NCBI GenBank assembly: GCA_012032575.1
Contig: JAAUSP010000080.1
Coordinates: forward strand, 1 to 18,736
Reading direction: 5' to 3'
Length of the DNA stretch: 18,736 bases
DNA from: Anaerolineales bacterium
GTDB taxonomy: Bacteria; Chloroflexota; Anaerolineae; 4572-78; J111
Part shown: piece after piece, positions 8,449 to 16,582 of the stretch
Layout of the letters: every line of letters starts with the position of its first letter
Position numbering within the stretch: position 1 is the first letter of the stretch
The notes under the pieces: model-generated
The model's input: the letters and a program-made list of their open reading frames with translations, nothing else
Told to the model about the DNA's origin: nothing
Database searches by the model: none
Program-made: the position numbers and the translations under genes

Positions 8449-10638
8449 ATGAATCCCGACCAACTTAAAGCACTTCTCGATGCGGGGCAGATTTCTCAAC
8501 AAACCTATGATTTGATGGTTAAACAAAACCTTCAAGCTGCAACTGCGCAGTCTATTGTTAGGGGTTCGGATAGGTCGGGATTGTTCGGCAACCAAGTCGG
8601 CGAAATGCCGATGTCCCCCAATGACCAAATGGCGGCGCAAGAGGCCCAAAGCCTTGCCATGCCCTCCAAGGATGCCTTTCAACGCTTCGGGGTTCTTTCA
8701 AATATTCCTGACGGAGCAGGCATAACCGCTGACGACCTTCTTTCAAGGTCAGAACAAAAGCAAATTGTAAATGATGCTCAGGTTGTTGACCCGATGAAAA
8801 GGATTGCTCGGTTTGATGAGCGGGCTTCTCAAATCAACGCGCCTTCCCCGGAACCAAAAAAAGAATATGTTCCGATGGCTCAAGCTCCAATCCAGGAAAC
8901 CTCAACACAAGCAGGCATGAAAATTGTTGAGCCAATCATTCCAGATGATCAGAAAGTTCGAGATGCTGCCCAAGCCGCGAAAGATGCCGCTCAAAAGGCT
9001 GTTGAACCCCAAGAAGACTTTGGAGATGCAATCTCAAACATTTACAAAAACCTAGCCGATGATGCGGAGTATAACGCAGAGAAGCAAAGAATCGTTGATG
9101 TTGACTATCGAAACCGCATTCAAACGGAGCAAGACAAATTAACAGAACTTATGAGCCAAAAGATAGACCCAAAAGCATTTTGGAATGACCAAGGCGCAGA
9201 AGGTAAGATTGTCAATGTTCTTGCTATCGCATTGGGCGCATTGGGATCTTCCTTAAATGGAACCCCAAACTTTGCGTTAAACATTATCAATAAAAAGATA
9301 AATGATGATCTGAATGCACAAAGAATTAATCAGGGTAGGGCTGTGCAATTGCAAAGCGGAATCTTGGCAGAAACCCGCAAGAGCTTTCAAGAGGAAAGCC
9401 AAGCCTTATCAGCGGCTCGATTGGTGGCGTTGGATAAAGCCAAAGCTTTGGTCGAGGCTGAAAGAGGAAAGTTCAAGAGCGCCGAAGCGCAAGCCAAGGC
9501 CGACCAAATTAAAGCAGGCCTCGATCTGCAAACCGAAAAGGAGCTTTTGATTTTTAATTCAAATGCTGAGATTGAAGCGTCCAAAGTCATGGCAACTCAA
9601 CTTCGCTATGCCGAACAACTCCGTCAAAAACAACTCGGAGGTGAAGGTGTCATCGGAGAAATCAATAGCAAAATTAAAGATCCCAAAGAACGAGCAGATG
9701 CCTTGGAGGAGGTTCGAAAGAACCAAGTCATGGATATCGCTCAAAAGGAAGTTCGCAATGTTTTGGAGGAGCTTAAAGGCTTGAATAAAGCATTGATGCT
9801 TATTCCAGGAACCGAAGCTAATGTCAAGTTCAAAGCTGCTCGAGCAAGGCTTGAACAGCTTTTGCGCTATACCTTAAAAGGGCAGGGCGTTCTCTCTGAC
9901 CGAGATGCGATTGCTTTTCAGGATTTAATAACCACAAAATGGGATTTAATGCTTGGAAATGCTGATGCGCGAAATGAGGAATTGCTAGGATTTTTGGAGG
10001 CCAAAAGACCGCCGACCACAGTCCTTGATGGGTTCGGTATTAATCGTCTAGGGGTCAAAGCAAAGAATCAAGAACCTTCCCAAAGCGCTCAACCTTCCCA
10101 AAGCGCTCAACCTTCCCAAGCGGGGGAACAAGAAAAAGTAAGCATGACCTTGGACAAGCCAACCAATCTTGAATCAAAGATTCCGGAAGGAATAAAACAA
10201 ACCTTCGTCAATGCCGCCACAAGGGCCGAACAAGAATCGGGAATCCCAAAAGATGTTCTCTACGCTTTTGCGGAAAAAGAAAGCCGATTTAATCCACAGG
10301 CAAAAAATCCTAACTCAACTGCAAAAGGAATGTTCCAATTTATCGATTCAACCGCCAAGCGATTCGGTCTTGATGATCCCTATGACGTTGAAAAGTCAAC
10401 CCTGGCCGCTGGAAAGTACCTGGCTTATCTGGCCAAGAGATTTGACAATGACATCGAATTAATGGCCAAAGCTTATTATGCCGGGGAAGGAAGCGTTGAC
10501 AATGCCTTAAAAGCTGGTCGAAGAGACTTGACGGCAGAGGACATCTCCTATTTCAGCGATGCCGGGAAAAAGAAGACAACCGCAGAATACGCAAATCAAT
10601 ACCCCAAGAGCATCTTGAAATCCCTTGGAAAAGGATAG
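8449..10638 (+). CDS. Ejection protein with C-terminal lytic transglycosylase (SLT) domain
   Basis: 729 residues, start ATG directly after the stop of the previous gene with AAGGAG (8437-8442) at ideal spacing. Residues about 1-560 are Ala/Gln/Lys rich and mainly helical with coiled-coil-like parts (for example around 290-410). A proline/glutamine/serine linker with an 18-base DNA repeat lies at about 543-560. The last 145 residues hold an SLT-type lytic transglycosylase domain: VLYAFAEKESRFNP with catalytic Glu611 in the ES pair, then STAKGMFQFIDSTAKRFG, and a later AYYAGEGSVDNAL that matches the usual A-Y-N/Y-A-G segment. Such domains cut the glycan strands of peptidoglycan so that the ejection channel can cross the cell wall, comparable in role to T7 gp16 though there the domain is N-terminal. 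It is probably packaged in the head rather than being the endolysin. Confidence 0.88.
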   Translation: MNPDQLKALLDAGQISQQTYDLMVKQNLQAATAQSIVRGSDRSGLFGNQVGEMPMSPNDQMAAQEAQSLAMPSKDAFQRFGVLSNIPDGAGITADDLLSRSEQKQIVNDAQVVDPMKRIARFDERASQINAPSPEPKKEYVPMAQAPIQETSTQAGMKIVEPIIPDDQKVRDAAQAAKDAAQKAVEPQEDFGDAISNIYKNLADDAEYNAEKQRIVDVDYRNRIQTEQDKLTELMSQKIDPKAFWNDQGAEGKIVNVLAIALGALGSSLNGTPNFALNIINKKINDDLNAQRINQGRAVQLQSGILAETRKSFQEESQALSAARLVALDKAKALVEAERGKFKSAEAQAKADQIKAGLDLQTEKELLIFNSNAEIEASKVMATQLRYAEQLRQKQLGGEGVIGEINSKIKDPKERADALEEVRKNQVMDIAQKEVRNVLEELKGLNKALMLIPGTEANVKFKAARARLEQLLRYTLKGQGVLSDRDAIAFQDLITTKWDLMLGNADARNEELLGFLEAKRPPTTVLDGFGINRLGVKAKNQEPSQSAQPSQSAQPSQAGEQEKVSMTLDKPTNLESKIPEGIKQTFVNAATRAEQESGIPKDVLYAFAEKESRFNPQAKNPNSTAKGMFQFIDSTAKRFGLDDPYDVEKSTLAAGKYLAYLAKRFDNDIELMAKAYYAGEGSVDNALKAGRRDLTAEDISYFSDAGKKKTTAEYANQYPKSILKSLGKG
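10075..10119 (+). repeat. 18-base tandem repeat coding a Pro-Ser-Gln linker
   Basis: Two perfect copies of CCTTCCCAAAGCGCTCAA (10075-10092, 10093-10110) are followed by a partial third copy. They encode PSQSAQ repeats between the helical body and the transglycosylase domain. Their identity at DNA level points to recent slippage-type expansion, and copy number may vary between relatives. Confidence 0.9.
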
Positions 10639-10648
10639 TTAAGCATAA

Positions 10649-13411
10649 ATGAAAGTCTTTGATTTTAACCAAAATCTTGAAATTGATGTTCCAGAGGAAA
10701 ACCTCCAAGAGGCCATCCTAAACGGAAACATAGGTTTCGAGAAGGGCAAACAATTAACTTTGATTGACCCGTCAGGCAAACGCCTTGAGGTTCCTGCCGA
10801 ACAAGCAAAAGAATACCTTAAAGCAAAGTTCGAGGTTGTTCCCCCGAGCAGGCTTGAAAATGAAGCAAAAGAAGAACTCTTCGGTTCTCGACCAATCGAA
10901 GCAGGCCTTGCTGGCGTTGCTCGAGGCCTTTCTTTTGGCTTATCCGATCAGCTCCTCACCAAAACCGGGTTGGTTGAGGAAGAGACCCTTCGAGAAATCA
11001 AGGAACGCAACCAGGGCGCTTCCATTGCCGGTGAGCTTGCCTCTTTGCTTATCCCTGTCGGAGAGGCCTCAGCTCTTGTCAAGGGAACCTCAAAGGCTGG
11101 AAGAAGCATTGAAAAGGCTGTCTCAACCGCCTTGGCCGAGGAGCTCCCGGGCATTGCCGCTCGAAGAATTGGCCAGCAATACCAAGACGGCTTGGTCAAG
11201 GCTGCGGTCAAAAGAGCCCTTTCGGAAGGCGCAGGCTCTGCCTTTGAGGGCGCAGCATTTGGGGCAGGGCACTTGGTTTCGGAAGAGGCTTTGGGCAATG
11301 CGGAGTTTAATGCGGAGTCTGTCATAAGCTCCGTTGGCACCGGAGCCTTGCTTGGTGGAACCTTCGGCGCCGCATTGGGCATTGGAGAGGTTGGGGTCAA
11401 AAGAGGCCTCGATAAAGCAAGAGATTCCTTTAAGCACGCCTATAACCGAGCCTTTCCAAGAAGTGGTGATCCCGCCAAAGTTCTTTCATCAGCAAGAGGA
11501 AGATTTGATTTAATCTTTGCAGATACCGCGGTGAAAGAACGCATCCTTGCCGGAGGCGGAAACATTGATGATGACTTTGTAAAGAGCATCGGAGAAATTG
11601 GGGATGCTTCAAAGAAAAGCATCGAATTGGTTGATAAACAGGTCAATCTCGGTGTTGGCGGAAAGATTGGTCTTCGAAACGCAAGAAAGAAAATCTTGCA
11701 AGATGAAGGCTACCTTGAGGCCAAAGAAGCCTATCTTGAAAGCGAACGAATGCTTTCCAAAGCTATTGGTGGGGAGACCGATGACATTGCAAGGTTTCTC
11801 GGTCAGAAATCCGAACCAAAACCAAGCATTATCAAAATGGCGAAACAAGAGCTTGACGACGCTGAACAGGCTTTCAAGGATGCTGAACAAGCCTTTAAGA
11901 AATCAAAGAACATCGCCGGGAAACCAAAAAAAATACCAGAGATTGATGATGAACTCTCCAAGGTTCAAGGCGAACTCAAAGCGGTTCAAAAACAAATCAA
12001 ACAAAACCAAAAAGAACTTAAAGATTTGTATTCAAAAGCAGAACCCTATGATGGCGATGATGCTTTGTTTGAAAACCACTTTCTTGAGGTTGAAGCCTCG
12101 GAAGCTCGGCTTAAGAATCTAAAAAGCCTTGAAGAAAACATTAAGACAGACCTTATCAAAGCAAAGAAGGGAAAGACCATCCAACCTGTTGATGATGCCC
12201 AATTCCCTTACAATGTTAAATCCTATGACCTCTTGAGCGAACCTGATGATTTGTTGATAAATCTTGAGGTTGCAAAGAAAGACCTCGAAAGGGCAAAAAG
12301 AAATCTTGAGAAGGCAAAGCAAGCCAAACCAAAGCAGGCCCCCATTGATTTGGAAGCCTGGCCGTTTTCAATCAATAAGCTTGACCTCGCCAAGAAGCTT
12401 GACGATCCCAACTTTCAAACCAAGGTCAATTCTTACTTTCAGCATGCAGCCGAGCTTAACGATGCCACCAACCGCGCATACGCCGTTTTAAAGGCTCCAA
12501 AGGAGCTTGACCCCTCTGCCCTGACCGAGCTTGTTAAACGCAACCTAGGCGAAGCCAAGACGATTAGAGAGGTTTCTAGGCTCAAGGTATTCTTGGAGTC
12601 TCTTGACGAGCATATCAAGTCTGGTGGTCAGGTTTCCGAAAGCATGCTTAACCGCCTTGGGCGAGCAATCGATGACATTCCTGAACCATCCGGTCAGGGC
12701 CTTAATCAAGCCTTCTCAAGCGAAAATGCAGAGATTATCCGGTCGTTAAAGCCAGGGCTAAAATCAAGCTATGCCAAGACAAGAAAGCAGGCCTATCTCA
12801 CCCCCAATGGCCTTCCTACTCTCCCCAAGATTGATGGCGAACTTAAAGGTGCCATCGAAGGTGTTTTGGTCGCAAACCTTGCCACCGAAATGTTGGGAAC
12901 CATTGGAAAAGTCGGAATTGCCTCGCTTGCCGCTTATAAAGGCGGGAAGTTTCTTTACGACAACCCAATCATTGCCGCCAAAGGTTTGTTGGCCCTTGAA
13001 AAGGCCACCAAAGGAACCCGGGAGTTTATCAACAAGGCTGTGAAAGGCATCTTTAACAATGCCCCTCGAATCGGAGCAAAAGCTTTGACACCATTTGCTT
13101 CAAGCCAAATCCTAACCAAACCCGTCAAGGATGAAAAGCTTGACCAATCATTTGCGAGAATTGAAAATGATTTAAACGAAGTCTTTGCATACGGCAATCC
13201 TGCCGAAAAGATTGAGAACAACCTTGGCAACCTTTTGGAGGTTGCCCCACAAATTGCATCGAATATGGTTCAAGGAACTTTGAGAAATCTTGAATATCTT
13301 TATGACCGCTTGCCGAAAGCCTCGGTTAAGCCTGACGTTTTGGCGGGGTTCAAGGAAAGGTTGGATTCTCTGAAATGCAAAGATTTAAAAGGATTTATGA
13401 CGTGGTCATGA
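10649..13411 (+). CDS. Large internal virion (ejection) protein, 0-frame product
   Basis: 920 residues. Residues 82-125 (from PIEAGLAGVARGLSFGLSDQ) and about 205-245 (from HLVSEEALGNAEFNAESV into a Gly/Ala-rich stretch) are signature blocks of a podoviral internal protein family thought to insert into the host envelope during DNA ejection. Residues about 385-580 are strongly coiled-coil-like, including a tandem DAEQAFK repeat (DNA 11858-11899). A Gly/Ala-rich, weakly hydrophobic segment (735-790) could be membrane-active. Family members normally continue into a C-terminal domain that here is in the -1 frame, from 13375 on. This frame instead ends in a short tail (KGFMTWS). The slippery heptamer at 13384 could give a 1026-residue fusion. 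Start: ATG 10649, with AAGGA 13 bases upstream. It follows the transglycosylase gene by ten bases. Confidence 0.85.
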   Translation: MKVFDFNQNLEIDVPEENLQEAILNGNIGFEKGKQLTLIDPSGKRLEVPAEQAKEYLKAKFEVVPPSRLENEAKEELFGSRPIEAGLAGVARGLSFGLSDQLLTKTGLVEEETLREIKERNQGASIAGELASLLIPVGEASALVKGTSKAGRSIEKAVSTALAEELPGIAARRIGQQYQDGLVKAAVKRALSEGAGSAFEGAAFGAGHLVSEEALGNAEFNAESVISSVGTGALLGGTFGAALGIGEVGVKRGLDKARDSFKHAYNRAFPRSGDPAKVLSSARGRFDLIFADTAVKERILAGGGNIDDDFVKSIGEIGDASKKSIELVDKQVNLGVGGKIGLRNARKKILQDEGYLEAKEAYLESERMLSKAIGGETDDIARFLGQKSEPKPSIIKMAKQELDDAEQAFKDAEQAFKKSKNIAGKPKKIPEIDDELSKVQGELKAVQKQIKQNQKELKDLYSKAEPYDGDDALFENHFLEVEASEARLKNLKSLEENIKTDLIKAKKGKTIQPVDDAQFPYNVKSYDLLSEPDDLLINLEVAKKDLERAKRNLEKAKQAKPKQAPIDLEAWPFSINKLDLAKKLDDPNFQTKVNSYFQHAAELNDATNRAYAVLKAPKELDPSALTELVKRNLGEAKTIREVSRLKVFLESLDEHIKSGGQVSESMLNRLGRAIDDIPEPSGQGLNQAFSSENAEIIRSLKPGLKSSYAKTRKQAYLTPNGLPTLPKIDGELKGAIEGVLVANLATEMLGTIGKVGIASLAAYKGGKFLYDNPIIAAKGLLALEKATKGTREFINKAVKGIFNNAPRIGAKALTPFASSQILTKPVKDEKLDQSFARIENDLNEVFAYGNPAEKIENNLGNLLEVAPQIASNMVQGTLRNLEYLYDRLPKASVKPDVLAGFKERLDSLKCKDLKGFMTWS

Positions 13412-13728
13412 ACCCCGGTCAGGCCTTGGAAAAGATGATCGATGGAAAGTTAAGCCTCGAAGAAATGGACGCCTTAAGGGCAACTTCTCCAAAGCTTATG
13501 GCTTATGTCCAAGAGCTTGTGATGGAAGAGGCGGAGAAACAAGAAAAAATAACCTTTGCTCAAAAAGAGAAAATCAAAAGGATTCTTGAGCAAGCCGATC
13601 CCTATCAAAATGTTGCCCAAATTCAACTTGCCTTCCAAGGTGAGGAGCAGGCGCCAAAAGGGGTCAATATTAAAACAAGAGATTTGGCGGATAACATGAG
13701 ACCAAGGAGCGATAGGCTTAAGGTCTAA
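13375..13728 (+). CDS. C-terminal domain of the ejection protein, in the -1 frame
   Basis: 117 residues if started at the ATG at 13375, or 112 residues if reached by a -1 slip at 13390. It overlaps the 920-residue reading frame by 37 bases. The segment FKRIYDVVMNPGQALEKMIDG followed by LSLEEMDALRATSPKLMAYV matches the pattern normally found at the C-terminus of the large podoviral internal proteins (aromatic-rich helix, then a P-x-x-x-L-x-x-x-x-x-G helix turn, then an E-x-x-x-A-L-R helix). A separate gene is therefore unlikely to be the ancestral state. The frame is open back to 13336, so an indel anywhere between 13336 and 13411 would also explain the split. The only nearby ribosome-site-like sequence, AAGGAAAGG, is 14 bases from the ATG, which is poor for independent initiation. 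The rest is lysine/glutamate rich and helical with a basic end. Confidence 0.7.
   Translation: MQRFKRIYDVVMNPGQALEKMIDGKLSLEEMDALRATSPKLMAYVQELVMEEAEKQEKITFAQKEKIKRILEQADPYQNVAQIQLAFQGEEQAPKGVNIKTRDLADNMRPRSDRLKV
13384..13412 (+). promoter_or_regulatory. Candidate -1 ribosomal frameshift signal
   Basis: TTTAAAA at 13384-13390 is in the exact X XXY YYZ phase of the 0-frame (GAT TTA AAA). It is followed by a hairpin: 13394-13401 pairs with 13405-13412 (8 bp, one T-G pair, 3-base loop; the 5-bp core ATGAC/GTCAT is perfect and begins six bases after the heptamer). A purine-rich AAGGAAAGG lies at 13352-13360. Slippage would join Lys914 to RIYDVVMNPG of the downstream frame and give 1026 residues in total. 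Heptamer and overlap are seen directly; frameshifting itself is inferred. Confidence 0.55.
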
Positions 13729-13761
13729 ACAACTAATTAAAAAGCGAGGAATAAACAAACA

Positions 13762-14097
13762 ATGTCAGCACCATTTTCGTACAGATACTTTTTAGGGGCA
13801 AGCGAACAAATCGTTACCTTTCCAGCACGAACCGAGTTTTTCGAGGTTAGATGTCTTTCTGGGTCCACCGCAGGTTGCGCAATTTCGTTTGCGTCGCAGA
13901 CATCTTCTTCGGACATTAATCGCAATTCAATTCCTTTATCTGGAAGCCAAACCTTTTCCTCTTATGCATCGGTCAAAAACCTCTATCTGCGAAGAATTGA
14001 TGGCTCTGGCGTTTCGGATGTTACCGTTTACGCTGAGCTTGTTCCGACCGCGGGAACTGTGACCAATCGTTTGACAGGGTCTGGAATAACCTCCTAA
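13762..14097 (+). CDS. Small beta-rich protein of unknown function, probably virion-associated
   Basis: 111 residues. I do not recognise a family. The sequence is rich in Ser, Thr, Phe and Val with alternating polar and apolar residues and almost no long helix, so a compact beta fold is likely. It has two cysteines (residues 31 and 39) close together. It lies between the ejection-protein genes and the lectin-like gene, with 33 bases upstream containing GAGGA (13745-13749) and an 11-base sequence also found before the S74 gene. The gap to the next gene is 17 bases, so the two are probably co-translated. A role in the tail or in displaying the neighbouring receptor-binding proteins is possible, but is only a guess from position. 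Confidence 0.65.
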   Translation: MSAPFSYRYFLGASEQIVTFPARTEFFEVRCLSGSTAGCAISFASQTSSSDINRNSIPLSGSQTFSSYASVKNLYLRRIDGSGVSDVTVYAELVPTAGTVTNRLTGSGITS

Positions 14098-14114
14098 AAA
14101 GGAAAACAAAATAA

Positions 14115-15041
14115 ATGCGGGATAAGTTTGACAGAAGAGCATTTAGGGAGTCAGGTTGGCGAAGAAGAACCCCAAGATTTGGGCAGCCGGCCTTAAACAT
14201 TGCGTTTTCACCTCCAATACCTCCAAGCGGTTGGTCAAACTCATTTTCAACCTTTTTCAACGGACTTGATGAACTTCTTTCCGGTTCTGTTCCTATGACC
14301 GGTTCGCAGGCCGAAACAGGATTGCCTATCGGCGCCACCGGCTCGTTTGCTTGGTCGCTTTGGATTTATGGTTCCGGAACCGCTCCAAGTTCTTGGTTGG
14401 GAGGTTCTGGAAACGAAACATTGTTCACAATCGGCAACCAAGGTGCCGGTGTCGGTTCTCGGTTTTTACAGCAATCTTTTAAAACAAGAGACAGCGTCCC
14501 AGGAACTTTTGAGTGGACATTCTATGAAACCAGCCCAGACGGAACGAGCACAACCGCCCGATTTTCGGCCCCGGATGTTTTTGTGTGGAACCACATTATC
14601 TTATCATTAAATGGAGCCGGAGCAACCAACGCTGATAAAATAAGGATTTATATTAATGGGGCAGAGCAAAGCCCGACATTTGTGGGAACTTTGCCGGGGG
14701 CGTTATTAACCTCTTCATTACCTTTGGTTCTTGCGTCCGCAGGAACTTCTCGTTTTGGAGCATTTGCGATTGATGAACTTTGCCTTTATAACACAAACCT
14801 GACCCAATCCCACGCGACCGCTCTTTATAACGGTGGAACTCCGGTTGACCCGACCAGCATAACGGGCTCTTCTAACCTTGCGCATTATTGGCGATTTGGA
14901 GATGAAACCGATGCTGACCCTACCATCTATGATAGAACAATTTTGGCGGGAATAACACCAATCAACTTCACAATGATAAACATGGACGCAAGCAACATAA
15001 CCGCTTCTGTCGCCCCCGCCGGAACAATAAGTTGGCCATAA
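14115..15041 (+). CDS. LamG / concanavalin-like lectin domain virion protein
   Basis: 308 residues. The N-terminal 40 residues are basic, then aromatic/proline-rich (RRAFRESGWRRRTPRFG, then PPIPPSGWSNSFSTFFNG), and may form a virion anchor. Residues about 40-260 have the layout of a LamG-like jelly roll: FSTFFNGLDELLSGSVP, then GSFAWSLWIYGSG, later FVWNHIILSLNGAG, KIRIYINGAEQSPTF and FAIDELCLYNTNLTQSHATAL, ending in ALYNGGTPVDPTSI and HYWRFGD. The order of short strands, W-N-H plus Y-I-N-G and the I-D-E-L signature is that of LamG_3-type carbohydrate-binding domains. In phages such domains are found on receptor-binding or adhesion proteins. The start ATG follows AAAAAGGAAAA by about nine bases. 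It is 14 bases upstream of the tailspike-like gene, supporting a joint role in host attachment. Confidence 0.72.
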   Translation: MRDKFDRRAFRESGWRRRTPRFGQPALNIAFSPPIPPSGWSNSFSTFFNGLDELLSGSVPMTGSQAETGLPIGATGSFAWSLWIYGSGTAPSSWLGGSGNETLFTIGNQGAGVGSRFLQQSFKTRDSVPGTFEWTFYETSPDGTSTTARFSAPDVFVWNHIILSLNGAGATNADKIRIYINGAEQSPTFVGTLPGALLTSSLPLVLASAGTSRFGAFAIDELCLYNTNLTQSHATALYNGGTPVDPTSITGSSNLAHYWRFGDETDADPTIYDRTILAGITPINFTMINMDASNITASVAPAGTISWP

Positions 15042-15055
15042 TCTATTTATAGGTA

Positions 15056-16384
15056 ATGAAAATCCTATACTTTGTCTTAATTTTTCTTGCATTATCTTTA
15101 TCCGCAATTCCCGTTTTTGCCTTGCCTGGTGAAGCGGAAACAATCCAGGCTCTTGATTATGTTAATGAAATAACCGATTGCTCGCCTCGTTATTATGGCG
15201 GGCAGTATCATAATCTTTGCGATATTTCGCCAGCACTTCAACAAAGCATTTACGAATGCGAGGCAAGGACGCAAACAAGCAATTTAACCGGAGATTTACG
15301 ATGTGAAATCAATGTTCGTCCGGGTTTGTATTTTATGGGCTCTCGTGTTGATATTTGTGGGGCAGTTGCAATTGATTTAAATGATAGCAAATTAATGACC
15401 GGAGCGGGGGTTTCGCCTTTCCTGTTTAATGGTTATGGTCTTTGCCTTGCTCAATCAAGACCTTCGGCCGGGACTTCAAGCATAGAAAATTTCCTTTTAA
15501 GGCGAATGGTCCCAAGTGATACCTCCTCGGTTACGGCTGTGGAAATTCACGCTCCAATTCGTATGAGGCGATTTAGCATTTTAGGATATACAAGAGGAGT
15601 TGTTTTAACAGCTAATGGTTCTCCATCTTTGCCGGAAGATAGAAGCCTCGCAAACTCTTGGATAATCCAAGACGGGTCTATTCAATCATCTGGTCATTCA
15701 GGGATTTATATTGACGGCCCAGATGTAAATGTCGGCCTTCTTGAACGGGTTGGCTCAACCTCCAATTGCAAACAAGGAACTCAAATGTCTCTTGACCTTG
15801 GCTTACCTTGCGCCGATGTTTTTGATGGGTCATTTCTGGGAATAACTCTCGTGGCCGTTTCCACAGGCTACGCAAAAGATACACAGACCAACGAAGTATT
15901 CCCTGGGTTTGTTTTGGGAGACAGCAACAATAACCGCTCTGTTCTTTTGGGCGGGTATATTGAGAGCGGCTATGGGAACGGAGTTTTTGGCTCCTCAAAC
16001 GCAAATGTTCTTGGCGGTATTGGTGGCTGGACAGGAGCGGGCAATCGGCTTGAAGGAAATAGAATGTCCGGCCTGGTTTTAAAAGGTCAAGACGGTCTTG
16101 CCGAAGTCAAGATGGGTTCCTTGACGGGTGGAGGGGCTTTATCAATTGTGCCTTTGGGCGATGCCGGCTCATATCCTTTGCGATTAAAATGGGATGTCGC
16201 ATCATCCAATTTCCAATTTAATGTTGGGAATGTCTCCGGCGGGAATGCTATTCATATCGGTGGAAAAGCCACAAGCAACCTTGGTTTGGGGTTAGGCTCT
16301 TTGATTTTAAGGCCCATCGGGGGAAGTGTGCCTGTGATTATCAACAACACAAGCCAACAAGTTTCAAGACAGGCTTATCCATAA
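15056..16384 (+). CDS. Exported beta-helix protein, tailspike-like, with signal peptide
   Basis: 442 residues. Residues 1-22 form a classic Sec signal peptide: MK, a hydrophobic core (ILYFVLIFLALSLSAIPV), and a likely cleavage after VFA (A22). The remainder resembles the parallel beta-helix of phage tailspikes: GIYIDGPDVNVGLLERVGS, DVFDGSFLGITLVAVSTGY, and a turn series with VLLGGYIESGYGNGVFGSSN and VLGGIGGWTGAGNRL. The mature part has eight cysteines, six of them before about residue 135, which is unusual for virion proteins folded in the cytoplasm and suggests disulfides formed in the periplasm. There is no clear Shine-Dalgarno site (AGG only two bases before the ATG). The stop overlaps the next start. 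It could be a receptor-binding protein, or a secreted lysogenic-conversion product; the sequence cannot decide. Confidence 0.72.
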   Translation: MKILYFVLIFLALSLSAIPVFALPGEAETIQALDYVNEITDCSPRYYGGQYHNLCDISPALQQSIYECEARTQTSNLTGDLRCEINVRPGLYFMGSRVDICGAVAIDLNDSKLMTGAGVSPFLFNGYGLCLAQSRPSAGTSSIENFLLRRMVPSDTSSVTAVEIHAPIRMRRFSILGYTRGVVLTANGSPSLPEDRSLANSWIIQDGSIQSSGHSGIYIDGPDVNVGLLERVGSTSNCKQGTQMSLDLGLPCADVFDGSFLGITLVAVSTGYAKDTQTNEVFPGFVLGDSNNNRSVLLGGYIESGYGNGVFGSSNANVLGGIGGWTGAGNRLEGNRMSGLVLKGQDGLAEVKMGSLTGGGALSIVPLGDAGSYPLRLKWDVASSNFQFNVGNVSGGNAIHIGGKATSNLGLGLGSLILRPIGGSVPVIINNTSQQVSRQAYP

Positions 16385-16575
16385 TGCGAAAGTTTAAATC
16401 AAGAAACAAACACAACCCAAAGAAAGAATACTTCCCGAAAACTTGCACAAGGTGTGGGCGGCTTCGTTTGCCTTTATTCTTCAACCTCCGGCATGATGTT
16501 GTTTCAGGTTTAAGTTCACAATGCAAAGATTGCCAGCATGACGCCAAGTGCGACATAAAAGAGAAATTATCTTGA
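16384..16575 (+). CDS. 63-residue zinc-ribbon protein
   Basis: Starts at ATG 16384, overlapping the previous stop (TAATG). The protein has a basic N-terminus and two CxxC pairs, CTRC (C21, C24) and CKDC (C47, C50), separated by 22 residues with FFNLRHDVVSGLSSQ between. This spacing, with a conserved aromatic and a G-L-S-x-x-C run, resembles the N-terminal zinc ribbon of phage HNH / endonuclease VII-like nucleases, but no His-Asn-His residues or catalytic part follow before the stop. It may be a stand-alone zinc-binding regulator or a shortened nuclease. It is flanked by the tailspike-like gene and by a gene of unknown role. The zinc-binding assignment is well supported by the motifs; the function is not. 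Confidence 0.7.
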   Translation: MRKFKSRNKHNPKKEYFPKTCTRCGRLRLPLFFNLRHDVVSGLSSQCKDCQHDAKCDIKEKLS

Positions 16576-16582
16576 CCATTCC

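Noticed and set aside
10764..11327. 187-residue plus-strand frame inside the large ejection gene
   Set aside because: It is out of frame with a protein that shows clear family blocks over the same bases; low-complexity Ser/Arg/Leu product.
11598..12122. 174-residue plus-strand frame inside the large ejection gene
   Set aside because: Lys/Asn/Arg-rich shadow caused by the lysine-rich coiled-coil coding sequence in the real frame.
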